Assembly (NCBI GenBank): GCA_900768755.1
Contig: CAAGDV010000016.1
Location: 1-37,118 of the forward strand
Reading direction: 5' to 3'
DNA length: 37,118 bases
DNA from: Lachnospiraceae bacterium
GTDB taxonomy: Bacteria; Bacillota; Clostridia; Lachnospirales; Lachnospiraceae
The position numbers and the translations under genes are program-made. The notes under the pieces are model-generated. The model had not been told where the DNA came from and ran no database searches. It saw only the letters and a list, made by a program, of their open reading frames with translations. Below are positions 1 to 7,324 of this stretch, one piece after another (position 1 is the first letter of the stretch; the number at the start of each line of letters is the position of its first letter).

Positions 1-662
1 ACATAATTAATATTATATGTATCAGGCGTAAACTTCGCATACAATGTCACAGCTCCGGTCTGTGTTGTAGGAATCGTTGTCACAGCTGTGGTAAACTGCG
101 CATCGCTGTACCAGCCGCCGAATGAATATCCGGTCTTGGTTGCCGGAAGAAGTGCAACTGCCTCTTTGCCTTCATAATAGCTGTTCGGATTGCCTGTCGC
201 ATTGGTTCCGCCGTTCAACACATAATTGATATCCGACTCGGTATACGCAACCGCCTGCATTGTAAAGCCGGTAAGATATCCGCTCGAGACAGAGATTGAG
301 GCCTTTTTCCATCCCTTGAATTCTTCCGGCTCAATCTGTGTTCCGTTGTAATCCTTTACGGTAAACGATGCGCTGCCTGAATCTCCGATAATATTTTCAG
401 CCATGCTCGTAATCTCGTCTCCGTTCACATCAAGATATTTGATCGTGATATCACCATTAACGAAACTTCTCCTCTCAAAATGAATTACATCGTCCTTCGC
501 AAATAACTCGGGTTCCCGGTCAAAATGCAGCACGCTACCATCCGACGTCAACGTGTATTCCGCCGCAAGCACGCCCACTGGAGCAAGCGACAGCAACGCG
601 ACAACCAGCGTCAGGGCAAAAACCCAAAAACGCTTCTTTCTTGTTCTAATGTCTCTTGTCAT
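1..662 (-). CDS. Secreted InlB-repeat surface protein, partial (3' end off the window)
   Basis: An open frame runs from the ATG at 662 to the left edge (220 full codons, no stop), so only the N-terminal part is present. It begins MTRDIRTRKK, followed by a hydrophobic stretch ending ALLSLAPVGVLAAEYT, a typical Sec signal peptide cleaved near residue 30. Around residues 165-210 the pattern GYSFGGWYSDAQFTT...TLYAKFTPDTY is the signature of the InlB B-repeat (Listeria-Bacteroides repeat), a beta-grasp module of bacterial surface adhesins. The start is fixed by AAGGAG about 7 bases upstream. It is the last visible gene of an operon, 26 bases after the glycosyltransferase stop. The ligand is unknown and the C-terminal anchoring signal, if any, lies outside the window. 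Confidence 0.8.
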   Translation of the reverse strand, partial: MTRDIRTRKKRFWVFALTLVVALLSLAPVGVLAAEYTLTSDGSVLHFDREPELFAKDDVIHFERRSFVNGDITIKYLDVNGDEITSMAENIIGDSGSASFTVKDYNGTQIEPEEFKGWKKASISVSSGYLTGFTMQAVAYTESDINYVLNGGTNATGNPNSYYEGKEAVALLPATKTGYSFGGWYSDAQFTTAVTTIPTTQTGAVTLYAKFTPDTYNINY

Positions 663-688
663 AAATAACTCCTTTCTTTACGGCACTG

Positions 689-1387
689 TTACGGTGCCTG
701 CATAAAAATATATTTGAAATGGCGAATGCTATCCCGAATCGCATTAAGCTTAGAGCTGCGCTCATATTCGCAACGTGCCAGCGTCACGGGAACCTCCCCG
801 ATTCGAAGCTTATCCGCCGCCGCCTTTCCAATCATCTCTGTTGCAAACTCCATTCCGTCAGTGCGCAGATCAAGATGTCGTGCCGCTGCCCCGGATATCC
901 CCCTTAAGCCGCAGTGAAAATCATATACATTGACATTATACCTCTTTCTTCCGCAAAATGAAAGAAATTTTACACCAAAATTGTGTGTCCACGGCATGGC
1001 GCCCTTCTCGATTCCGCCGGCAAAACGATTTCCAATCACCACATCATAACTCCCGCCGGCCAAAAGCCCGTACATCTTGTCCAGATGAAGAAAATCGTAT
1101 GTGGTATCCGCATCTCCGATAATAATAATTCTTCCGAGACTTTCGTCAATTCCTGTGCGGATTGCCCTTCCGTAGCCGCGCCTCTTCTCCTCTATGACAC
1201 GCGCACCATGCGCCATGGCTTCCTCTGCCGAAGCGTCGTCGGAACCGTTGTCCACCACGATAACTTCGCCGTTAATGCCGTTGGAAGTCATAAATTTTTT
1301 TGCCCAGTCTACGCATATTCCCACCGTGCCGGCTTCATTCAGGCATGGCATAATCACCGACAGCTCAAGCCCGTCCTCTTTTTCCAT
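689..1387 (-). CDS. Family 2 glycosyltransferase, DPM1/polyprenyl-phosphate sugar transferase-like
   Basis: 232 residues with a GT-A fold signature: LSVIMPCLNE at residues 9-18, VVDNGSDD in the nucleotide-binding region, and IIGDADTTYDF carrying the metal-binding DAD motif (GDADGSYDF-type). This family transfers a sugar from a nucleotide donor to a polyprenyl phosphate or related acceptor at the cytoplasmic face of the membrane; the actual sugar is not deducible. No C-terminal membrane helices are present, as in short DPM1-like enzymes. GGAGGGAGG lies 6 bases before the ATG. The start overlaps the end of the upstream membrane-protein gene by 23 bases, which suggests coupled translation and a joint role in modifying an envelope lipid, glycan or surface protein. 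Confidence 0.85.
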   Translation of the reverse strand: MEKEDGLELSVIMPCLNEAGTVGICVDWAKKFMTSNGINGEVIVVDNGSDDASAEEAMAHGARVIEEKRRGYGRAIRTGIDESLGRIIIIGDADTTYDFLHLDKMYGLLAGGSYDVVIGNRFAGGIEKGAMPWTHNFGVKFLSFCGRKRYNVNVYDFHCGLRGISGAAARHLDLRTDGMEFATEMIGKAAADKLRIGEVPVTLARCEYERSSKLNAIRDSIRHFKYIFMQAP

Positions 1388-2660
1388 GCAAAGCCTCCCT
1401 CCGATTAGTCAGGCAGTCCAGAACAAACACGGCGGCAACAACCGTCGCCATCTGCGCCCGATAGGTAAAGAAATAATGCAGATACGAATGATTTACAAGC
1501 ACCGCGTACCGCACATACGGGACAAGCCCGATAAGAATAAACACAAGCGCCGACCGCCAATCCGGCTTTTTACTGCGGTACACATAGACGGTATAGGCGA
1601 ACGCTCCAACAATCACGATTCCCGCAATCACGCCGAACACCCCGTACTCCCACGGAAAAATGCAACGGATGTTCTTACCTATCCCGACAAAAATGTATTT
1701 GAAAATTCCGATTCCGTAGGATATACCGGCACGTTCCCCGATATGCTCCGACACATACGGCAGTACATTTTCCGAAAGAACAATTGATGCAATCACCCAC
1801 TTCATTGCCCACATTCCGGCATAGCCGACGCCCCATAACAACGCCCACTTTCCGGCACTTTTAAGCGGAGCCTTCCAAACCGCCCCACTCTCCCATGCCT
1901 TCGCAACCCACAAGACCAAAAGCAGGGGCACCGTGAGCGTCAAAGTCTCGGTCGTCAGAAAATCCGCATATGCGGTCACCATTCCGCTCAGCATGAAGAG
2001 TATCCCCAGACTTTTATACCTGTTATGAAAAGCAAGGCTCACTCCCACCACGGAAATAATAAGCATCAATATATAGGTCCATGTGTATTCCAACGAAAAC
2101 GGCACAAACCACACGGCGGTCATAATGAGCCCCGCCGCGACCGCTATCGCCGACACATAAGCCCGTTTCTTAATCAATATCACAAAAAGCGCGACAATCA
2201 GCACCGCCAGCACAACCCCGTCCAACAGATAAATCTGCCTGAGATTAAGAAAAGTCAGCAGCGGCCTCACAATAGCGTTGGCGCCGTGCCAGTACCGAAG
2301 ATACTGCTTATTCGCCCCGCACCCCTCGGTCACCGCATCCAGAAAATTCTGATTCTCGTTCTGATACTCGGTAAAATAATACGCCGACCACATGACCGAA
2401 TCAAGCGGTCTCTCATCATCATACTGATACGCGATTGCCAGCAGTATCGAATCGGCGTAACGGTCAATCCGGCTGCCGTCCGCGCCCCCCACCATGTCAA
2501 AAAAAACATCTTTCTCGCACAAGTACTGCGCCGACTCCTCAGCGTTCTTTTGAATCGCAGACCTCGGAATCATCGCCGAAAGCACCAAAATCCCCGTCAA
2601 CAATGCCACAGTGCCGCAGAAAATAACAATATATCTCAAGCTTCTCTTCAATATCCGCAT
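1365..2660 (-). CDS. Polytopic membrane protein of unknown function, partner of the glycosyltransferase
   Basis: 431 residues from the chosen ATG at 2660 (MRILKRSLRY). A longer open frame reaches 2888, but GGGAGG 9-10 bases before 2660 and the first transmembrane helix right after this Met favour the short form. There is one N-terminal helix (about 10-30), an outside loop of about 100 residues rich in acidic and aromatic residues, and then about nine further hydrophobic segments. This layout (helix, large outer loop, helices) resembles GT-C glycosyltransferases and DUF6056-like proteins, but I see no decisive motif. A sigma-A-type promoter with a perfect TTGACA lies just upstream, so this is the first gene of the operon that includes the glycosyltransferase and the InlB-repeat protein. 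Confidence 0.7.
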   Translation of the reverse strand: MRILKRSLRYIVIFCGTVALLTGILVLSAMIPRSAIQKNAEESAQYLCEKDVFFDMVGGADGSRIDRYADSILLAIAYQYDDERPLDSVMWSAYYFTEYQNENQNFLDAVTEGCGANKQYLRYWHGANAIVRPLLTFLNLRQIYLLDGVVLAVLIVALFVILIKKRAYVSAIAVAAGLIMTAVWFVPFSLEYTWTYILMLIISVVGVSLAFHNRYKSLGILFMLSGMVTAYADFLTTETLTLTVPLLLVLWVAKAWESGAVWKAPLKSAGKWALLWGVGYAGMWAMKWVIASIVLSENVLPYVSEHIGERAGISYGIGIFKYIFVGIGKNIRCIFPWEYGVFGVIAGIVIVGAFAYTVYVYRSKKPDWRSALVFILIGLVPYVRYAVLVNHSYLHYFFTYRAQMATVVAAVFVLDCLTNRREALHGKRGRA

Positions 2661-2688
2661 TCCAGGCCCGCCTCCCGTACTTTTACTT

Positions 2689-2717
2689 TTTTTACCAAAA
2701 ATGAATACTCTTGTCAA
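2689..2717 (-). promoter_or_regulatory. Candidate sigma-A promoter of the surface operon
   Basis: On the minus strand TTGACA (2717-2712), a 17-base spacer and TAAAAA (2694-2689) precede the membrane-protein start at 2660. The -35 is perfect; the -10 matches 4 of 6. The rest of 2718-2917 holds no gene that I can support. Confidence 0.5.
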
Positions 2718-2917
2718 CCACCCTAACGGGGGGGTTTTTGCCTTTTTCAAGGGGGATTTCCCGGAAAATTTCTTGAATCTTAGGGCGCTGTATGCTATGA
2801 TAACCATAAGCATACAGGTTTTTCTTTTTTTGCGGCGTTCGCCGGTTCTTTTATGGGATGTGTCGAAGACTCTATGCTTAACAATCACTTTTTTAATGCA
2901 TAAGGGTCACGAAGGTT

Positions 2918-3337
2918 GTGGCGAATGTGAGCGGAGACCTTAACGGTCTGCCGGAGGATACCGCGGCACTTTTTAGGTACATAAGAGACAATGTTGCGAC
3001 GGGTGATTACACCGGGCGTATTGATGTTTTGATTGATGAGGCGAAGGCGCATCAGAAATGGAGGACGGAGTATATGGTATGGGAAGCTAAGATATGGGAT
3101 GAGAGGAAGGAAGCGAGGGAGGAAGGCAGAGCTGAGGGGCTTGCTGAGGGACTTGAGACCGGAAAGGCCGAGGGCCTTGCAACCGGTAGAGCCGAGGGCC
3201 TTGCCAGTGGAATATCGGTTGGTCAGACGCAGGGCATTGAGTATTCTGCCAAGCGACTGCTTGCAAGCGGTATGAGCGCGGAGGAAGTGGCGCGTATACT
3301 GGAGCTTGAGGTTGAGAAGGTCAGGGGGATGTTGTAG
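2918..3337 (+). pseudogene. C-terminal remnant of an Rpn-family (PD-(D/E)XK) nuclease/transposase gene
   Basis: 139 residues from a GTG; the frame is closed by TAA at 2894, and no ribosome binding site is visible. The sequence (LFRYIRDNVATGDYTGRIDVL, ...HQKWRTEYM..., then a long EGLAEGLETGKAEG-type run) matches the C-terminal third of Rpn recombination-promoting nuclease/putative transposase proteins, which end in a Glu/Gly-rich helical tail. The N-terminal PD-(D/E)XK catalytic core (about 200 residues) is absent: 2661-2917 contains the divergent promoter region instead. I therefore read it as a truncated, inactive remnant. Expression as a small helical protein cannot be excluded. Confidence 0.65.
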
Positions 3338-3478
3338 GAAGCCCAATGGATTAAACCCTGGACTACAACTACTCGTGATTCTGAGTTCAGTAAAGAGCTG
3401 TTTCGTGGCTGCAATGTATGGCATCTCTTCGATACTTATCACAAAGAGAGTGCATCTGAAGCGCATCATCAAAGAGAT
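3338..3478. other. Short intergenic stretch, no gene assigned
   Basis: A plus-strand frame crosses this stretch and runs on into the MFS gene to 3509, ending LKRIIKEIQRLEEREAR. It has no ribosome binding site and no recognised family, and is probably chance or further debris of the Rpn element. Confidence 0.3.
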
Positions 3479-4726
3479 TCAGCGGCTTGAGGAGCGGGAG
3501 GCGCGGTAGCGGATAAAAACTACGGCGGCTGCAGCTAACGGCACTGCTGCCAGCACGATTTTGACCGCTCCCATGCTCATCCAGCGGACCATAACCGCTG
3601 CAAGCACAAGCCCGATTGCATCGCCGACTCCGTACGCATAGGTCGCAACCGCAGAGGTTTTGCCCACTGAGTTTCTGTGGGCATGCTCCATGACCGTCAA
3701 ATCCGTGAGATTGATAATTGAAAAATAGAACGCCACCATGCCGCCCCAGCAGATTCCCAGAAGGTATTTGTTGGGGAAAAATTTTATTCCGAACACATAC
3801 GCGAAGACCGTCACCACGCACATTGCGAGGCACATTAACATGGTCCTGCTTCTTCCCAGCATGTCCGACACCGCGCCGATGAGCAGCATGAGCACAAAGG
3901 TCACAATGGGTTGTACGGCAAGCACGACATTGATGAATTCCTCGCTTTTGATTTTTTCAGAAAGCATGGGCTCATTATAGTACGTTATTCCGGCGGTCGC
4001 GATTCCGACAATCATCTCAAAAACCAGCAGTCCGAGGTTCTCTTTTACAACGGATTTGAGCCTTATCTTCTGCGTTGGGCGGTCCTTATGTCTGCGGACT
4101 TTATTGCTGCCGGCAAGCTTTCTTTGTATGCAGAAAACCGCGATTCCCATTATTGAGACCGCGCACATTATCATTCCCGCATAGTACAGGCTTCTCCATC
4201 CGCAGCCCTTCTGTCCGACAAGATAATTGCGGCATATGGGCAGAACAACCGCTGCGACCGCGCCGACTCCGGCTACCAGTCCGCGCGCCGTGCCTCGGAA
4301 TTTTTTGGGGATATCGCGCGCAATATACATAAAGTGAATATCCAGGCTGACGGCAAAAGTAATTATTCCGTTGCCAACTGCAAAAGCGACCAGGTTTTTG
4401 GAGCAGATGCACACCCAGAGTCCCGTTGCCATGACGCCCAGATTCACCATCCCGACAATTTCTTTTCCGAAACGGTCCGCTGCCACGCGCACAACCGGAG
4501 CCAGCACCGACAGTATGTAGCAGGGCAGCATAATCGCGTTGAGAAGCCCGGCGGCTTTGCCGTAGTCCATGTCGGTTCTGCTCAAAATAAACTCGTCTAT
4601 GTAAAAGGACTGCAGCTTGGCGTACAATTCGGTGCTGTAGGAATCAGGAAACTGCATGAGCGTGCACAATACCAGAATTCCGGAAAAAATCAGTATGATT
4701 TTGTATTTTCTTTTGTGCTCTTTCAT
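3479..4726 (-). CDS. Major facilitator superfamily transporter
   Basis: 415 residues with about 12 hydrophobic segments, no signal peptide and a positively charged N terminus (MKEHKRKYK). The loop between helices 2 and 3 (VVRVAADRFGKEIVG) resembles MFS motif A (D-R-x-G-x-K/R), and a second half-repeat carries GAVSDMLGRSRT. The start at 4726 is chosen over the upstream ATG at 4786 because AAGGA lies 7 bases before it. Closest in feel to GlpT/sugar-phosphate or OFA-type MFS proteins, but the substrate is not deducible. It is divergent from the carboxypeptidase gene across a 132-base spacer and convergent with the Rpn remnant. Confidence 0.75.
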   Translation of the reverse strand: MKEHKRKYKIILIFSGILVLCTLMQFPDSYSTELYAKLQSFYIDEFILSRTDMDYGKAAGLLNAIMLPCYILSVLAPVVRVAADRFGKEIVGMVNLGVMATGLWVCICSKNLVAFAVGNGIITFAVSLDIHFMYIARDIPKKFRGTARGLVAGVGAVAAVVLPICRNYLVGQKGCGWRSLYYAGMIMCAVSIMGIAVFCIQRKLAGSNKVRRHKDRPTQKIRLKSVVKENLGLLVFEMIVGIATAGITYYNEPMLSEKIKSEEFINVVLAVQPIVTFVLMLLIGAVSDMLGRSRTMLMCLAMCVVTVFAYVFGIKFFPNKYLLGICWGGMVAFYFSIINLTDLTVMEHAHRNSVGKTSAVATYAYGVGDAIGLVLAAVMVRWMSMGAVKIVLAAVPLAAAAVVFIRYRASRSSSR

Positions 4727-4823
4727 TCTTTCGTCCTTATCAAAAGCTGTTATCTGAATATTATCACCTTTGTCCGCAAAAATCAAATTGCCGGGGTTTT
4801 TAGCATTACTTTTCTGATAACGC

Positions 4824-4855
4824 TTGCATTATGTTTTGGCGGGGGCTATTATAAT
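4824..4855 (+). promoter_or_regulatory. Candidate promoter immediately abutting the carboxypeptidase start codon
   Basis: TTGCAT (4824-4829), a 17-base spacer and TATTAT (4847-4852), with an overlapping perfect TATAAT at 4850-4855. Transcription would begin at or within a few bases of the ATG at 4859, which leaves no room for a Shine-Dalgarno sequence. Confidence 0.4.
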
Positions 4856-4858
4856 AAT

Positions 4859-6142
4859 ATGAAGAAAATCCTTATGCTACTGTTGATACAACTGTATATA
4901 TTTTGCGCGCTGCCGCTTTGCGGCAATGTCGTGTATGCGGACGATGAGGAATGGGAGATGCCCATGCTTCCCGATATCACCTCGCAGTTTGTGGCGGTCA
5001 TGGACGCCGACAGCGGGGAGCTCTTATACTCCTCTAACCCGGATTTTGTCTGTTATCCCGCGTCCACAACCAAGCTGATGACCGGACTTTTGGTCATTGA
5101 GAACTGTGTGCTGACCGACGAGGTTACTTTCTCCGCTGCAGCGGTTGGGAGCATTGAGCCGGGGGACGCCAACGTGTCCATCCTTCCCGGCGAGGTTCTG
5201 ACGGTCGAGCAGTCGCTCTACTGCCTGATTCTTCGTTCCGCCAACGAAGTGGCGTACGGACTTGCGGAGCACACCGCGGGCACGATGGAGAATTTTGTGC
5301 GGATGATGAATGACCGTGCAGCGCAGCTCGGCGCGACCAATACGCATTTCGCCAACCCGAGCGGGCTTACGGATGTCACGCATTACACAACGCCGCGCGA
5401 CCTTGCAACCATTGCGCGCGCCAGCTTTGAGAACAAGACACTTATGCGCATTGTGTCCTACTCCGGGCTTTATACAATCGGCCCCACCAACACGAGCAAT
5501 TACACCCGCTACTACAGGCCACGGTATAAGATGTTATCAGGCGGCGATTACGCCTACGAATACAGCTGCGGCGGCAAAACCGGTTACACGAGCGCGGCCG
5601 GCAACTGCCTGGTGTCTTTTGCCGCAAAAGACGATTTGCGTCTGATTTGCGTAATCTTAAACAGCACCGAGAAAGCGTGCTATCAGGACACCACTGCTCT
5701 TTTTGATTACTTTTTTGACAATTACAATAAGCTTCCTCTGGAAAATCTGTCGGGAATGTACGTGTCGCTCACGGACAATCCTTATCTTGTGGTTCCGCAC
5801 GGCATCACGGCGGATATGCTTACGCGCAAGGTGATATATTCCGACTCACCGGAATATCATGGGGCGGACGGCGGCTTTGCCTGCATAGATTATTGGTACG
5901 GTGACATTCTGATGGGCACGATTACGGCGTATACCGTTGACGCAGCGTATACCGGGCTCCCCGGCACCAACGGCGTCAGCGCGCACAGCTATGTAACGAT
6001 TACGCCCCAAAATACCACCAGATATATTGATGTGCGGTATATTTTCTACGGCACGGCCGCCGTGATAATATTGGTTCCGATAATAATTGTCATTGTCCGG
6101 CACCACCGTAAGAATACCGGAATCAAAAAACTCCGCTTCTGA
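4859..6142 (+). CDS. dacF: D-alanyl-D-alanine carboxypeptidase (S11 family, DacF-like)
   Basis: 427 residues from the ATG at 4859; the open frame extends upstream to 4334, but that part is antisense to the MFS gene. A Sec signal peptide (MKKILMLLLI...VVYADD) is followed by the three active-site motifs of penicillin-binding serine peptidases: S69-T-T-K72, S127-A-N129 and K240-T-G242. A C-terminal domain is followed by a hydrophobic helix at about 385-405 and a basic tail, consistent with membrane anchoring. The enzyme trims the terminal D-Ala from peptidoglycan pentapeptides outside the membrane. It ends in a strong hairpin shared with the convergent exonuclease gene. Start choice is supported by the signal peptide but not by any ribosome binding site. 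Confidence 0.88.
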   Translation: MKKILMLLLIQLYIFCALPLCGNVVYADDEEWEMPMLPDITSQFVAVMDADSGELLYSSNPDFVCYPASTTKLMTGLLVIENCVLTDEVTFSAAAVGSIEPGDANVSILPGEVLTVEQSLYCLILRSANEVAYGLAEHTAGTMENFVRMMNDRAAQLGATNTHFANPSGLTDVTHYTTPRDLATIARASFENKTLMRIVSYSGLYTIGPTNTSNYTRYYRPRYKMLSGGDYAYEYSCGGKTGYTSAAGNCLVSFAAKDDLRLICVILNSTEKACYQDTTALFDYFFDNYNKLPLENLSGMYVSLTDNPYLVVPHGITADMLTRKVIYSDSPEYHGADGGFACIDYWYGDILMGTITAYTVDAAYTGLPGTNGVSAHSYVTITPQNTTRYIDVRYIFYGTAAVIILVPIIIVIVRHHRKNTGIKKLRF

Positions 6143-6173
6143 TTGGCTTGACTGCCTAATCGGAAGCGGAGTT
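6129..6173. terminator. Bidirectional terminator hairpin between convergent genes
   Basis: Arms AACTCCGCTTCTGATT (6129-6144) and the near-complement at 6158-6173 enclose a 13-base loop. It covers the stop codons of both the carboxypeptidase (plus) and the exonuclease (minus), with A and T tracts outside the arms. Confidence 0.75.
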
Positions 6174-7136
6174 CTTATCCTGATCTCTGTGCCGGCGTTC
6201 CCGGCGTTTCTCACGCGCCATGTACTGTCTCTGCCGGATTTCTTTTGCCCCGTCCTCGTCCGTGACCTTGATTATCCGCGTAGCGTAAAACATATCGTCG
6301 TCGGTCTTTCGTATTTTGATTCTGCCCTTGACATACCCATGCTCCTCACACACGCCGAGGCAGTAGTACATCTTCTGGTTGGCGGAAAACCAGCGAATCT
6401 TTTTCCTGACACTTCGGTTGCACACATTGCAGCGCACTGCGGTCACGTTGGCGTCCCCCATAACCGCGTCCTTGTTGGCAAAACCGCGTGATATATATTT
6501 GCTGTAGGTTCCGTAATTGATGGTAAACTCCTCTGCCGCATTCGCGGGAATTCTGTAGGTATCGATTGAGGTAAATCTGCTGACCTTCTCAAAATCCAAC
6601 TTCTCAAATATCATCCCCGTATATATCGCGTCATATATCGCGGCGTGAAAAGGCGCATCCTTCTCAATCTGCATCTCATCTATCGCCGTCTCCAAAGCTA
6701 ATCTCGACTTGCCGTCGTCATAGCAAAGACTGTACAGCTTCTGAATGTCATAGTATAAAAATGGCTTTGGAAATTCATGCTCCACCCCGAAAAACGCACA
6801 GTTGCGCTGAAGCTCAATCAAATCCGTGCTTCCCCATGTTCCGAACATATACTCTCCGCCCTCTGCGCACCACTCAAAAAAGTGCTCCGCGGTCTCCTTA
6901 AACTTCTCGCCTTCGTCCAAATCGCGCATGGAAAGCTTAATTATATCCCGCGTGATATGATGAAGTTCCCGATACACCTGCGGCGACACAAACCCCTGAA
7001 ACTCGTCAACATAGTGTCTGTCCTCATTAAGCTTCACCGCACCGAATTCCACAATCTCAAACGGCAGGTCCTTATTCTCTTTATCCTTTCCATCCGGACA
7101 CTGATTCCACTCCAGGTCCAAAATAATGTAGTTCAT
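6156..7136 (-). CDS. DEDDh-family 3'-5' exonuclease with a C-terminal Cys4 motif
   Basis: 326 residues from the ATG at 7136 (MNYIILDLEWNQ). Exo motif I is D7-x-E9, motif II is probably D105 in GSTDLIELQ, and motif III is H164-x4-D169 in HAAIYDA, which gives a DEDDh active site like RNase T, DnaQ and KapD. The extra C-terminal part has C236-x2-C239 and C259-x3-C263, likely a small zinc-binding domain, then a basic tail RREKRRERRH-like that may bind nucleic acid. The gene is monocistronic: it has its own promoter, and the upstream glucanase has its own terminator. Substrate (RNA or DNA) is not deducible. In Bacillus a related protein (KapD) influences sporulation; carrying that role over here would be speculative. 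Confidence 0.8.
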   Translation of the reverse strand: MNYIILDLEWNQCPDGKDKENKDLPFEIVEFGAVKLNEDRHYVDEFQGFVSPQVYRELHHITRDIIKLSMRDLDEGEKFKETAEHFFEWCAEGGEYMFGTWGSTDLIELQRNCAFFGVEHEFPKPFLYYDIQKLYSLCYDDGKSRLALETAIDEMQIEKDAPFHAAIYDAIYTGMIFEKLDFEKVSRFTSIDTYRIPANAAEEFTINYGTYSKYISRGFANKDAVMGDANVTAVRCNVCNRSVRKKIRWFSANQKMYYCLGVCEEHGYVKGRIKIRKTDDDMFYATRIIKVTDEDGAKEIRQRQYMAREKRRERRHRDQDKNSASD

Positions 7137-7168
7137 GCTCGTACCCTGACCTTCATTCAACTGCATAT

Positions 7169-7197
7169 ATTTTAGCACAACCGCCCCGTATTTTCAA
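7169..7197 (-). promoter_or_regulatory. Promoter of the exonuclease gene, overlapped by an inverted repeat
   Basis: On the minus strand TTGAAA (7197-7192), 17 bases and TAAAAT (7174-7169). The -35 lies in the centre of the GC-rich inverted repeat at 7181-7208. Confidence 0.5.
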
Positions 7198-7208
7198 TAC
7201 GGGGGCGG
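7181..7208. repeat. GC-rich inverted repeat, candidate operator
   Basis: CCGCCCCGTATT (7181-7192) and its complement with one extra G (7196-7208) are separated by 3 bases. It overlaps the -35 and spacer of the exonuclease promoter. It has no T tract in the minus direction and is distinct from the glucanase terminator further right. Confidence 0.6.
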
Positions 7209-7244
7209 GATAGGTTCCGGAATAAATGCGTCGACTTATTGCAC

Positions 7245-7301
7245 AAAAAAAACACCCCTCGGACATTGAGGCTTGAGTGCCCCAAAACGTCCGAAAGGGT
7301 G
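7245..7301 (-). terminator. Terminator of the GH5 glucanase gene
   Basis: On the minus strand the arms at 7301-7289 and 7264-7253 (CACCC...CGGAC against GTCCGAGGGGTG) close a 24-base loop, followed by eight T. It lies just after the stop at 7325. Confidence 0.75.
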
Positions 7302-7324
7302 CTTTTATAAGTTATTCTTTATTA

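Noticed and set aside
2885..3472. A 195-codon minus-strand frame
   Set aside because: It is the shadow of the Rpn tail on the other strand; the plus-strand reading has the recognisable family pattern.
4334..4858. 175-codon N-terminal extension of the carboxypeptidase frame
   Set aside because: It is antisense to the MFS gene, and the signal peptide begins only at 4859.
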